Shown here: piece after piece, positions 25,301-33,490 of the stretch
How the letters are laid out: the number at the start of each line of letters is the position of its first letter
How positions within the stretch are numbered: the stretch's first letter is position 1
NCBI GenBank assembly: GCA_022822405.1
Contig: JAJEBT010000185.1
Location: 1 to 53,174, forward strand
From: Alphaproteobacteria bacterium
GTDB taxonomy: Bacteria; Pseudomonadota; Alphaproteobacteria; MPNO01; UBA830
DNA length: 53,174 nucleotides
Reading direction: 5' to 3'
The notes under the pieces: generated by a model
Database searches by the model: none
What the model was told of the DNA's origin: nothing
What the model saw: the letters and a program-made list of their open reading frames with translations, nothing else
Position numbers and translations under genes: made by a program

Positions 25301-28300
25301 GTTTCCGTCCGAACCGGCGTGGCTGAACGACCACCGCGTGTTCGGCCGGCTGATCGCACCGGGCGCGCTCTACGGCGCAATGGCGGCCTACGCGTCGACC
25401 GGAGAGGGCGCAGGCCCGATCTCCGTCGACGACATGCAGCTGCACAATGCACTCGTCTTCTCCGAAGCGCGCGGCAATGAGGAACACGGCGATGACGCCG
25501 GGCGAACGATACAGATTCTGCTCGATGCGCCAGCCGATGGGCCCACGCGACGCATCCAGATCCTCAGCAGGGGCGAAGCCGACGACGGATGGACGCTTCA
25601 CGCGGAAGGCCAGGTGCCGTCGGCGCCCGGCGCTGACGCGCCGGAGCCGATGCAACGTGTCGATCCGGCCGGTCTGAAAACACCCCTTTCGCCGGTCGAT
25701 CTGCCGGCCTTCTATCGGGCCAAGGCTAGCGTCGGAATCGATCTCGGCCCGTCCTTTCGCACCCTTGAGGCGGTGTGGAGCCGGCCCGGCGAAGCGCTCG
25801 GCGAAATCGCGTTTCCCGAGGCGCTCGGCGCGAACGCCCTCGAAATCCACCCGCTGCTGCTCGACGGCTGTTTCCAGGTCGTGGGCGCGGCCCGCAACGC
25901 AGAGCCCGAGGACGAGGCGGTCACCTACCTGCCGTTCGCGTGGGAACGGCTGTGGCTGCGCGAACGGCTGCCCGACCGGCTGATCTGCCATGTCCGGATG
26001 AGAGAACGCCCGGCGGACGCCACCGGGGACTCAGAGCACGGCGGTCTGCCGGAAGTCATGGCCGCCGATCTCCGCCTCTACGACCGGAGCGGCGAACCCG
26101 TCGGCGAACTGACCGGCTTTGCCGTGAAACAGGCGACGCGGGCGGCGATGCTCGCCGCAGTCGAAGGGGTCGAGGAACTACTCTACGAAATCGTATGGCG
26201 GGACCGCGCCTTGCCGCCGGGCATGCCGCCGGCCGACTTCCTCCCGAGCCCGTCGGCTGCAGCATCCCGTTCGGAGTTCTTCTCCCGATACCTGGCGCAG
26301 GAGGGAGTCGAGGTCGGCGACGAAATCGACCTTCAGCTGGTCATGGAACGGGCGTCGTGGTCCTACGCGCTCGCGGCTCTGGAAACGCTGGGATGGCAGC
26401 GCCAAGCCAGCGCGGACGTGGATCTGGAAGATCTGCGCGCGCGCCTTGAGATCCTGCCGGAGCACGCGCACCTGTTACGCCGCATGGCCGAGATTCTGGC
26501 GCGTTCCGGCGTGTTACAGGCCAAAGACGAAGGTTTTGCAGTGGCGATCGGAGCCGACGATCCCCTGCCGGATCAGATGCCGGGCGATCGCGAGGCGTTT
26601 CTGGACGAGACGATAGAGCGCTTTCCACACGCCGCAAACGAAATCGGACTGTTCCGGCGCTGCGCCGGCGCACTGCCCGAGGTGTTGCGCGGAAAAGAGG
26701 ATCCGCTGGCGCTCCTGTTCGGCGACGCAGAGCCGACGGCCGGCGATCTCTATCGGCAGGCACCGGTCTGGCGGGCAGCGAACCGGATGCTGGGCGAGGT
26801 GGTCGAGGCGCTGGTGGCGGACTTGCCGGAAGGACGGCGGCTGCGCGTGCTGGAGGTGGGCGCCGGCATCGGCTCCGCGACGGAATACGTCCTGCCGGTG
26901 CTTCCGGACGCGCGGTTCGACTACACCTATACCGACATTTCGGCAGGCTTCTTCGCAGAAGCGGAGGCGCGCTTCGCCGAATGGGCCGCGCAGATCGACT
27001 ACCGCGTGCTGGACATCGAAAAGGATCCGGCGGATCAGGGTTTCAACGCTCACGCCTATGACCTGGTGATCGCGGCCAACGTGCTGCACGCGACCCAGTA
27101 TCTGGACAAGACGTTGTCGCATTGCCGGGGGCTGCTCACGCCATCGGGTCTCCTGGTGGCGTTGGAGAACCAGCGCGGCAGGGGCTGGATGGATCTGATC
27201 TTCGGCCAGCTGGACGGGTGGTGGCGCTACGCGGATCGCTACCGCGAAAACCATGCCCTCGCCGGGCCCGACGTGTGGTGCAAGGCACTCGCCGATACGG
27301 GTTTTGCGGAAAGCGAAGTTCTCGGCGTGGATCGATCGGAAGCGGACGGTTTGCCGGATCGCGGCGTGATCGTGGCGCAGGGCCCGGCGGAAATCGCCCT
27401 GCCGGAAGGGGTATGGGTACTGGCCGCTGACCGCGGCGGCGCGGCGGCGGCGCTGGCAGCGCAGCTCGCATCGCAGAATCAGAGGGTGGTGCTGGCAGGC
27501 GACGATCCGGAGGACGCAGACGCGGCGGGGAAGAACGCGGGCAGAATCGTCACGGCATCGATCGAGATGGAGCGGCGCGAAGCGTGGCGTTCGCTCATCG
27601 AGAGCCTGCCCTCGGAGATACCGTTCGCCGGAGTCGTGCATCTCGCCGCGCAGGACGGTCGCGGGGCAGGCGCGACGACCGCGGAAATGGCCGCAGATGC
27701 GAAGCGGGCGGCGGCAAGCGCGCTCGCCCTCGTGCAGGGTATCGCCGATGCCGACGCCGTGCCCGAAAAGGGCGTGTGGCTGGTCACTCGCGGTGCGCAG
27801 GTGCTGGCGCGGGAGCGGACCGGTCAATTGGCCGGCGCCGCCCTCTGGGGCTTCGGCAGGGTGCTCATGCGGGAAGCGCCCCAGCTGCAATCACGGATGC
27901 TCGATCTCGACCCGGAGGCTGCCGAGCCACACGCCGTCCTTGCCGACGAATTGCTGTTCGCCGATGCCGAGGACCACATCGCGTATCGCCAGGGACTCCG
28001 CCAGGCGGCCCGGCTGGTCCGGGCGGGAACCGGCGCGGAACGTCTTGCCCTGCCAGAGGATGCGGACTGGGTGCTGGCACCCGACGAGGGAGGGGCGATC
28101 GAGGCGCTGCAGGTGCAGCCGCTGACGGCGCGCAGCCTGGAGCCGAAGGAAGTGCGGGTTGCGGTCGAAGCCTGCGGACTCAACTTCCTCGACGTATTCC
28201 GGGCAATGGGTCTTGTCGAAGAGGGACTGCTCGGCGAGGAATTTTGCGGCCGGATTATCGAAACCGGTTCCGACGTAACCGGCCTCTCGATGGGCGATCG

Positions 28301-31300
28301 CGTGGCCGGCTTTGCCTTCGGCACGTTCGGACCGGAGGTGGTGACGCGTGAAGAGCTGGTGGCGATCGCGCCGCCGGGCCTGTCGGCAACGGCACTCGCC
28401 ACGATCCCTTCGGTGTTCGTGACATGTGTGCTGTCCTACGAGCTCGCCGGGCTGACGGCCGAAGACCGGGTGCTGATTCACGCCGGTGCGGGCGGCGTGG
28501 GGCTTGCGGCCATCCAGCTGGCCCAGGCCGCGGGCGCGACAGTGTTCGCCACGGCGAGCGAGAGCAAGCAGTCCTATCTCCGCTCGCTCGGCGTCGAGCA
28601 TGTGTTCGACAGCCGCTCGACCGCGTTCGGCCGGGAGATCCTCGATGCCACGGACGGCGCCGGGATCAACGTGGTGCTGAACAGCCTGACCGGCGAAGGC
28701 TTCATCGAGGCGAGTCTTTCATGCCTCGCGCCGGGCGGCCGCTTCGTGGAACTCGCCAGGCGGGACATCCTGAGCCAGGACGAGATGGCGGCGCTGCGGC
28801 CGGATGTCGCCTACTCGATCCTCGATCTCTACGACCTCAAGATGGAGGATCCGGTGCGGCCAGGCGCGGCCCTGCAGCAAGTACTGGACCGGATCGCGGC
28901 CGGCGAACTTGCCCCGCTCAGGCACACCAGGTGGCCACTCACGGAGACCAGCGCCGCGATGGGCTACATGCGCGCGGCGCGACACATCGGCAAGATCGTG
29001 CTCACGATGTCTCCGCTCGGAACGGGACGACTGCGGCAGGACGCGACATATCTGGTGACAGGCGGGCTGGGCGGCATCGGCTGCGCGCTCGCTGAATGGC
29101 TTGCCGAGCATGGCGCGGGAACGGTCGTGCTGAACGGCCGCAGGCCGCCAGACCCAGCGGCAGAAAAGGCGATCGACACGCTGCGCGCCCGCGGATTCAG
29201 GATCGAGGTCGAGCTTGCCGACGTAACGGACACGGATGCGCTCGACACCATGCTGGCGCGGATGGACAAGGCACTGCCACCACTCGCCGGCGTGATCCAC
29301 AGCGTCGGCGTGCTGTCGGACGCCGCTCTCGGGAACCAGAGCTGGGACAGCTTCGAAACCGTTCTGTGGCCAAAGATGCTGGGGGCCTGGCATCTGCACC
29401 AGGCGACGGTAGACCGCGATCTGGACATGTTCGTCCTGTTCTCGAGCGTCGCCGGGATTCTGGGCAATCCGGGCCAAGCCAACCATGCGGCGGCCAACAC
29501 GTTCCTCGATCAGCTCGCTGCCCACCGGCGTGCGCTGGGGCTCCCGGGGCAGGCCATCGCCTGGGGCGCCTGGTCGGAGCTGGGTGAGGCGGAGGAACAG
29601 CGGGAGCGGATCGCCGGACGGCGGGAGGCCTCCGGCACCGGCTGGTTTACACCCGAGCAGGGCTTCAAGGCTTTCGAACGCATCCTGAAGCAGGATGCGA
29701 CCAATGCCGTTGTGGCGGCAGTGGACTGGCCGGTATTCGGAGACTCCCTCGGAAGCCGTCCGTCCGTGCTGGAGGACCTGCTTGCCGTTGACGCCGACGA
29801 CGACACGTCGTCCGCGTCGGAAGACCTGCTTGCCCAGCTCGGCGCAACGCCGCCGGCCGGGCGCGAAGACCTGCTGTCATCGTTCCTGCAGCGGGAAGTG
29901 CAGGCGGTGCTGCGGCTTCCGTCGGCACCGGCGCCAACGGTCGGATTCTTCGATCTGGGGATGGACTCACTGATGGCGGTCGAGCTGCGGAACCGTCTCA
30001 ACCGGGCCTTCTCCGACTCCTACGCGGCGCCGAATACGCTCGTATTCGACTATCCGACCATCGCCGATCTCGCGCAGCATCTGGTGGACGCGCTTGGCGA
30101 ATCCGCCCCTGCAACCGCGGCGGAGCCCGAATCGGACCCGCCACCGTCCATATCGCGCGGCGACGATGGCATCGCGATCGTCGGCATGGCATGCCGCTTC
30201 CCTGGCGCGCCGGACATTGCCGGCTTCTGGCGACAGCTTGAAGCGGGTTACGATGCGGTGACCGACGGACGACAGGACAGCGGCCCCTGGACCGGTGTTG
30301 CCGGAGATCCGGCGGCAGGAAGCAAGGGCTGGCAGCGCGGCGGCTTCCTCGAGGAGATCGACCGCTTTGACGCGCGCTTTTTCGGGTTGCAACCGATCGG
30401 CGCGCGGACGATGGATCCGCAGCAGCGGCTTCTTCTGGAGACGAGCTGGAGGGCGCTCGAAGACGCAGGCATCGATCCCGAGGGGCTGAAGGGCAGCCGC
30501 ACAGGGGTCTACGCCGGTATCGCGACCAGCGAGTACCGCGACCTGATGATGGCATCACCCGGCGAAAGCCTCAATTATCTCGGCACTGCCAGCAGCACCG
30601 CAGTCGGCGGCGTCGCGTTCAAGCTGGGCCTCATGGGACCGGCAATTCCGGTGATGCTCAACTGCGCCGCTTCGCTGGTCACGGTGCAACAGGCCGTTAC
30701 GGGCTTGCGACAGGGAGAGGTGGATCTCGCCCTTGTCGGCGGCGTGAACGCGGTTCTCTCGTCCGGACTGACCAGGGAAATGGCGGCGCTCGGGATGTTG
30801 TCCTCGGAGGGACGCTGCAAGACCTTCGACGCCGCCGCGGACGGCTTCGTGCGGAGCGAGGGCTGCGGGATGGTCGTCCTGAAGCGGCTGGAGGAAGCGG
30901 AAGCCGACGGCGACCGCATCTGGGCGGTGGTCCGCGGAGCAGCAGTCAATCAGAACGGGGTGAGTGCGGGACCGACGGTGCCGAACGGCCCGGCACAGGA
31001 GCGGGTGATCGAGGAAGCACTGTCGCAGGCAGGCGTTGCGCCATCGGATGTGGACTATCTGGAGGCGCATGGAGCAGGATCGGCGCTCGGCGATCCAATC
31101 GAGGTACAGGCCGCGGCCGCGGTTTACGGCAACGGACGCGACAAGGACCGGCCGTTGCTGATCGGCTCGGTCAAGACCAACCTCGGCCATCTGGAATCGG
31201 CGGCGGGGGTCGCCGGCCTGATCAAGGTCGTCCTGGCCATGCGCCACCGCGCGATCCCGAAGCATCTGCATTTCCGGGACCCGAACCCTCACCTGGAGTG

Positions 31301-32687
31301 GGACCGTCTGCCGGTGCAGGTGGTATCCGAGGCGACGGACTGGCCGACCAGTCAGGATCGGCCGCCACGGGCCGGAATCAGCGCTTTCGGGATATCAGGC
31401 ACGAACGCACATGTCGTGGTCGAAGGCTACGACGACCCGGTAACAGGCTCTCCCGATCCGCACGGTGCCCCGCGCCCGATCGCCGTGGCGCTGCCGGAAA
31501 CTGTCACGGGGCCGCCGCAAACGGACGACGGGCTTGCTGCGCGCAAGGCGTGGTTGTTGCCGCTGTCCGGCAAGTCGGACGCTTCGCTCCGGAAGCTGGC
31601 GGACCAGTATCTTGCATGGCTCGACGAACAGGAAACGGCATCGACTTTCGAGGTCGCGGCATCCGATCCGGCGCTCTCGGACATGGCGTGGACCGCTGGG
31701 GTAGGCCGCTCTCACTTCGACCATCGCGCGGGCGTGGTGTTCGGAGACCGCAAATCGTTGCGCGAGGGTTTGCGGTCGCTCGCCGAAGCGGACGGAGGGT
31801 TGCAAACGGGGACATCGACGAAGGTCGCCTTCGTCTATACCGGCCAGGGCGACGGATGGGCCGGGACGGGTGAGGCGCTGTACGAGAGCGAGCCGGTGGT
31901 GCGGGCGGTTCTCGACCATTGCGACGAGGTGCTGGGCGAAGCACGGGGCACCTCGCTACTGGATACCATGTTCGGCCGGCCGAATTCAGCCGGAGACCCG
32001 GACGATCCGCAATGGCAGTGGCCGGCAGTGTACGCACTCGAATGCGCGCTCACAGCGCTGTGGTCGAGTGTCGGCGTGCAGCCGAGCCTGGCACTCGGAC
32101 ACGGGCCCGGGATGATTGCCGCCGCGCAGGCTGCCGGCGTCCTCGGCCTGGAGGACGGCTTGCGCCTCGCCGCAGCCCTGGACGATCCTGGAGCGGAAAT
32201 GGACAATATCGCGATGGGTTCGCCAAGGCTGACGATCGCTAGCAGCGTGACGGGCCGCGTGGTCGGGCCCGATGAAATCCTGGACGCATCATTTTGGCGC
32301 CAGCACGCAGCGAGCGAGCCGGAGGCCTACAAGGGCTGCGCCGGAGCAATGACCGCATCGGGTATCGGCGTGGCTGTCGAGGTCGGCCCGGACGCGGGGT
32401 TGGGGACAGCGCTGACGGCAGAGTGGCCGGATGCTACCGGCAATGCCGCGCCAGTGGTCCTGTCGAGCCTCGGGCGGCCGGCGGATCGCGGGAAGATATC
32501 GACGGCCGGGCCGGGCGTCAGCTTCGTCGAAGCCGTCGCCGGCGCCTACGAGGCTGGGCTCGCATTGACTTTCGCAGGACTCTTCGCGGGCGAAACCCGT
32601 CGGCGTGTTTCGCTGCCGAACTATCCCTTCGAGCGTCGGCGTCACTGGATCGAGATCCCGGAGAGGCCGGCCGAAACTGCGACCTGA
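22323..32687 (+). CDS. Type I polyketide synthase, KS-AT-DH-MT-ER-KR-ACP-KS-AT(degenerate)
   Basis: A 3454-residue multidomain PKS. KS1 (~31-460) has Cys207 in DTACSSSL, His342 and His382. AT1 (~598-890) has Ser692 in GHSLGE and His799 in PAYHS, closer to malonyl- than methylmalonyl-type. DH (~973-1276) has H1004 in HxxxGxxxxP and D1181. A C-methyltransferase (~1390-1690) has LEVGAGIGSAT. A structural KR half (~1695-1900) precedes ER (~1906-2230, HAGAGGVG). KR (~2242-2421) keeps TGGLGGIG and Ser2375, but the catalytic Tyr position is His2388 (QANHAAAN). ACP (~2515-2590) has Ser2549. KS2 (~2613-3036) keeps Cys2781, His2916 and His2956 but lacks the DTACSSS context. AT2 (~3167-3430) has Gly3261 instead of Ser and lacks ~115 residues including the catalytic His. 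No ACP or thioesterase follows. A methyl-branched reduced chain is the expected product if KR works. Confidence 0.95.
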   Translation: MTETHRSCDPAEEPNARAERLSPGRSESGSAIAIVGMACRFPGATGLDAFWRLLEAGENKVQEGVPGSGIGRVGALFPDDTGQIDACRFGAYLDELDLFDAAFFRISPVEAELLDPQQRLILETSWRALEDAGIDPEQLKDSRTGVYAGISNNDYRGLILEANENAGPAEPAASLYAVTGTSLNTAIGRVAFALGLGGPAMAVDTACSSSLVATHQAVTGLQRGDADLALAGGVNVILSGRLLEFRANAGMLSPDGQCKTFDASANGYVRGEGCGILVLKRLADAEADGDRIWAVIRGSALNQDGASPGLTVPNGEAQERVIAAALERAGVLPSEIDYLETHGTGTEVGDPIEIDATAAVYGRGRGADRPLLIGSVKTNIGHLESAAGSAGLIKTVLAMNRGLIPEHLHFHNPNPAMDWERLPLQVTSDPMPWPADADRAPLAGVSGFGWSGTNAHIVLEGYVPPDGPESSLDADRWVAGAPQPVAVSLPGSVAPLRTEDGLGPRETRLLPLSGKSGAALRDLAGRYIEWLDKEEAALAAGCRASDPLLSDMAWSASTSRSHFDHRAGLVFQDARSLREGLQAIAESDDRPASRKATTVAFLYTGQASQWPGMGAALYESEPVVRAVLDRCDDALAEERGASLLDVMFGRPSAVGDLDDPQWKQPAIYALECALAALWSSLGIQPDVVLGHSLGEIAAAHTAGVFSLEDGLRLAAIRGSLIGALPGEGAMAAVFAPASRVSEALDRHNVSSQGVGLCIAADNGAHQIISGPAAEITAILEHLESEGVRVARLRKSPAYHSAMIEPAMDDMEAALSQFAFVPPSLPFVSNLGGRRVGADEALDAAYWRQQMRAPVAFRACVEILAEMGVDAVVEVGPHAVLGPMTALAWPEGAAEPAVMSSLRRPATGEEQPAPGTGGGFVEAVADAYEAGLPLRLDRLFAGESRSRIALPGYPFQRERYWVEARKRRRASAGHPLLGDRHESARGDIVFETEVFPSEPAWLNDHRVFGRLIAPGALYGAMAAYASTGEGAGPISVDDMQLHNALVFSEARGNEEHGDDAGRTIQILLDAPADGPTRRIQILSRGEADDGWTLHAEGQVPSAPGADAPEPMQRVDPAGLKTPLSPVDLPAFYRAKASVGIDLGPSFRTLEAVWSRPGEALGEIAFPEALGANALEIHPLLLDGCFQVVGAARNAEPEDEAVTYLPFAWERLWLRERLPDRLICHVRMRERPADATGDSEHGGLPEVMAADLRLYDRSGEPVGELTGFAVKQATRAAMLAAVEGVEELLYEIVWRDRALPPGMPPADFLPSPSAAASRSEFFSRYLAQEGVEVGDEIDLQLVMERASWSYALAALETLGWQRQASADVDLEDLRARLEILPEHAHLLRRMAEILARSGVLQAKDEGFAVAIGADDPLPDQMPGDREAFLDETIERFPHAANEIGLFRRCAGALPEVLRGKEDPLALLFGDAEPTAGDLYRQAPVWRAANRMLGEVVEALVADLPEGRRLRVLEVGAGIGSATEYVLPVLPDARFDYTYTDISAGFFAEAEARFAEWAAQIDYRVLDIEKDPADQGFNAHAYDLVIAANVLHATQYLDKTLSHCRGLLTPSGLLVALENQRGRGWMDLIFGQLDGWWRYADRYRENHALAGPDVWCKALADTGFAESEVLGVDRSEADGLPDRGVIVAQGPAEIALPEGVWVLAADRGGAAAALAAQLASQNQRVVLAGDDPEDADAAGKNAGRIVTASIEMERREAWRSLIESLPSEIPFAGVVHLAAQDGRGAGATTAEMAADAKRAAASALALVQGIADADAVPEKGVWLVTRGAQVLARERTGQLAGAALWGFGRVLMREAPQLQSRMLDLDPEAAEPHAVLADELLFADAEDHIAYRQGLRQAARLVRAGTGAERLALPEDADWVLAPDEGGAIEALQVQPLTARSLEPKEVRVAVEACGLNFLDVFRAMGLVEEGLLGEEFCGRIIETGSDVTGLSMGDRVAGFAFGTFGPEVVTREELVAIAPPGLSATALATIPSVFVTCVLSYELAGLTAEDRVLIHAGAGGVGLAAIQLAQAAGATVFATASESKQSYLRSLGVEHVFDSRSTAFGREILDATDGAGINVVLNSLTGEGFIEASLSCLAPGGRFVELARRDILSQDEMAALRPDVAYSILDLYDLKMEDPVRPGAALQQVLDRIAAGELAPLRHTRWPLTETSAAMGYMRAARHIGKIVLTMSPLGTGRLRQDATYLVTGGLGGIGCALAEWLAEHGAGTVVLNGRRPPDPAAEKAIDTLRARGFRIEVELADVTDTDALDTMLARMDKALPPLAGVIHSVGVLSDAALGNQSWDSFETVLWPKMLGAWHLHQATVDRDLDMFVLFSSVAGILGNPGQANHAAANTFLDQLAAHRRALGLPGQAIAWGAWSELGEAEEQRERIAGRREASGTGWFTPEQGFKAFERILKQDATNAVVAAVDWPVFGDSLGSRPSVLEDLLAVDADDDTSSASEDLLAQLGATPPAGREDLLSSFLQREVQAVLRLPSAPAPTVGFFDLGMDSLMAVELRNRLNRAFSDSYAAPNTLVFDYPTIADLAQHLVDALGESAPATAAEPESDPPPSISRGDDGIAIVGMACRFPGAPDIAGFWRQLEAGYDAVTDGRQDSGPWTGVAGDPAAGSKGWQRGGFLEEIDRFDARFFGLQPIGARTMDPQQRLLLETSWRALEDAGIDPEGLKGSRTGVYAGIATSEYRDLMMASPGESLNYLGTASSTAVGGVAFKLGLMGPAIPVMLNCAASLVTVQQAVTGLRQGEVDLALVGGVNAVLSSGLTREMAALGMLSSEGRCKTFDAAADGFVRSEGCGMVVLKRLEEAEADGDRIWAVVRGAAVNQNGVSAGPTVPNGPAQERVIEEALSQAGVAPSDVDYLEAHGAGSALGDPIEVQAAAAVYGNGRDKDRPLLIGSVKTNLGHLESAAGVAGLIKVVLAMRHRAIPKHLHFRDPNPHLEWDRLPVQVVSEATDWPTSQDRPPRAGISAFGISGTNAHVVVEGYDDPVTGSPDPHGAPRPIAVALPETVTGPPQTDDGLAARKAWLLPLSGKSDASLRKLADQYLAWLDEQETASTFEVAASDPALSDMAWTAGVGRSHFDHRAGVVFGDRKSLREGLRSLAEADGGLQTGTSTKVAFVYTGQGDGWAGTGEALYESEPVVRAVLDHCDEVLGEARGTSLLDTMFGRPNSAGDPDDPQWQWPAVYALECALTALWSSVGVQPSLALGHGPGMIAAAQAAGVLGLEDGLRLAAALDDPGAEMDNIAMGSPRLTIASSVTGRVVGPDEILDASFWRQHAASEPEAYKGCAGAMTASGIGVAVEVGPDAGLGTALTAEWPDATGNAAPVVLSSLGRPADRGKISTAGPGVSFVEAVAGAYEAGLALTFAGLFAGETRRRVSLPNYPFERRRHWIEIPERPAETAT

Positions 32688-33131
32688 TTCAGTCCCAGAC
32701 GGTTGACAAATTCATGGACCGCCGGAGTTCATTCCTACGGCGGTTCGAGTTGGAGAAGAGATACAACTCATCGGGAGTGAGTTCGCATTTCGCCTTCATC
32801 CCGCCACTGAGGCCGAAGGTCGGAAACTATGAATAGGGAAGAGTTGGATCGGCACCGGTAGTCCTGATCGGACAGGAGAGCAGATCAAGGTCGACAAGCG
32901 GAAAGAAGCATCTCGCACGCGAGCAGTCGTATGGAACCAAGTATGTCCCCGCAAATTGCCGATCATTGGCGGGTCTCGCCGAGCGCAAGCGTGCGCGAAG
33001 TACAGCTGTGCCTGAGGTCGTGAATTCGCATGTTCGCTCCAGTCCGCCGCGCGCGGATGCGGCGCTGGACTTTTGCAGATCAGCGACGTAGGAGCCCAAC
33101 GGCTTGCCAGCGATGGCCCGGGGATTCTTCG
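32688..33131. other. Gene-poor interval after the PKS
   Basis: This interval holds the reverse-strand hydrolase remnant (32695-32925) and otherwise only short, broken frames. No terminator with a U-tract was found after the PKS stop. Base composition falls toward AT compared with the PKS. Confidence 0.4.
32695..32925 (-). pseudogene. Remnant of a second PKS-associated alpha/beta hydrolase
   Basis: The minus strand encodes FFPLVDLDLLSCP then GADPTLPYS, closely matching YFPLLDLGLLSCP then GADPTLPQA in the intact hydrolase at 21282-22181. After an in-frame TAG, which sits where the intact gene has Tyr, the match continues without indels: FPT, M, A and P positions align up to the region of the catalytic His. 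Upstream of about 32925 similarity fades. The fragment covers about the last quarter of the gene and faces the PKS in the opposite direction. Confidence 0.65.
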
Positions 33132-33490
33132 TCAAGCACCAGCGGATTTTGCATGCCTATCCTGCAACCCATCAAATTTGATGGGTGCGGCATGGGTGCG
33201 CTCCAGTGCTCGGGTGAACAGGAGTACCATTCTTCCAGAGCGCTTTGGGGCTGATACCGGGGTTCGGCATGACCGGACAAACAGGCTTCCGCATGCGTCT
33301 AACTTCCTATCCGGCGCATTCACCGATAGCGTGATGGGATCGAATACCCTGCCGCGCGCAAGCAGGAAGGCCTCGAACTGCTCGATCAGCCGCAGATACG
33401 GACGGGCTCGAGTGCCTTCTCGGCTAGTTCGCTGAGATTCGACACTTTCTCGACCAGGCGGAACTCCCCGGGCGCGACCGACGCAAGGGT
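33132..33490 (-). pseudogene. Out-of-frame continuation of the secreted protein gene (two frameshifts)
   Basis: Past the stop of the 33424-34236 frame, coding character continues in other frames. One frame over ~33390-33490 reads SVAPGEFRLVEKVSNLSELAEKALEP. A second, from ~33400 downward, reads YLRLIEQFEAFLLARGRVFDP and ITLSVNAPDRKLDA. Joined, they make a smooth helical C-terminus. The upstream protein is therefore probably truncated by two indels, real or from sequencing. The end near 33132 is only the next in-frame stop. Confidence 0.45.
33167..33186. promoter_or_regulatory. 20-bp perfect palindrome
   Basis: ACCCATCAAATTTGATGGGT is a perfect 20-bp dyad. Its length and AT-rich centre fit a dimeric-regulator operator or an element end, but it is not next to an intact start codon, so its role is open. 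Confidence 0.4.

Noticed and set aside
30161..32687. KS2-AT2 as a misassembled copy of KS1-AT1
   Set aside because: The two copies differ throughout at the protein level and AT2 has a clean in-frame deletion, so a simple assembly duplication does not explain it.
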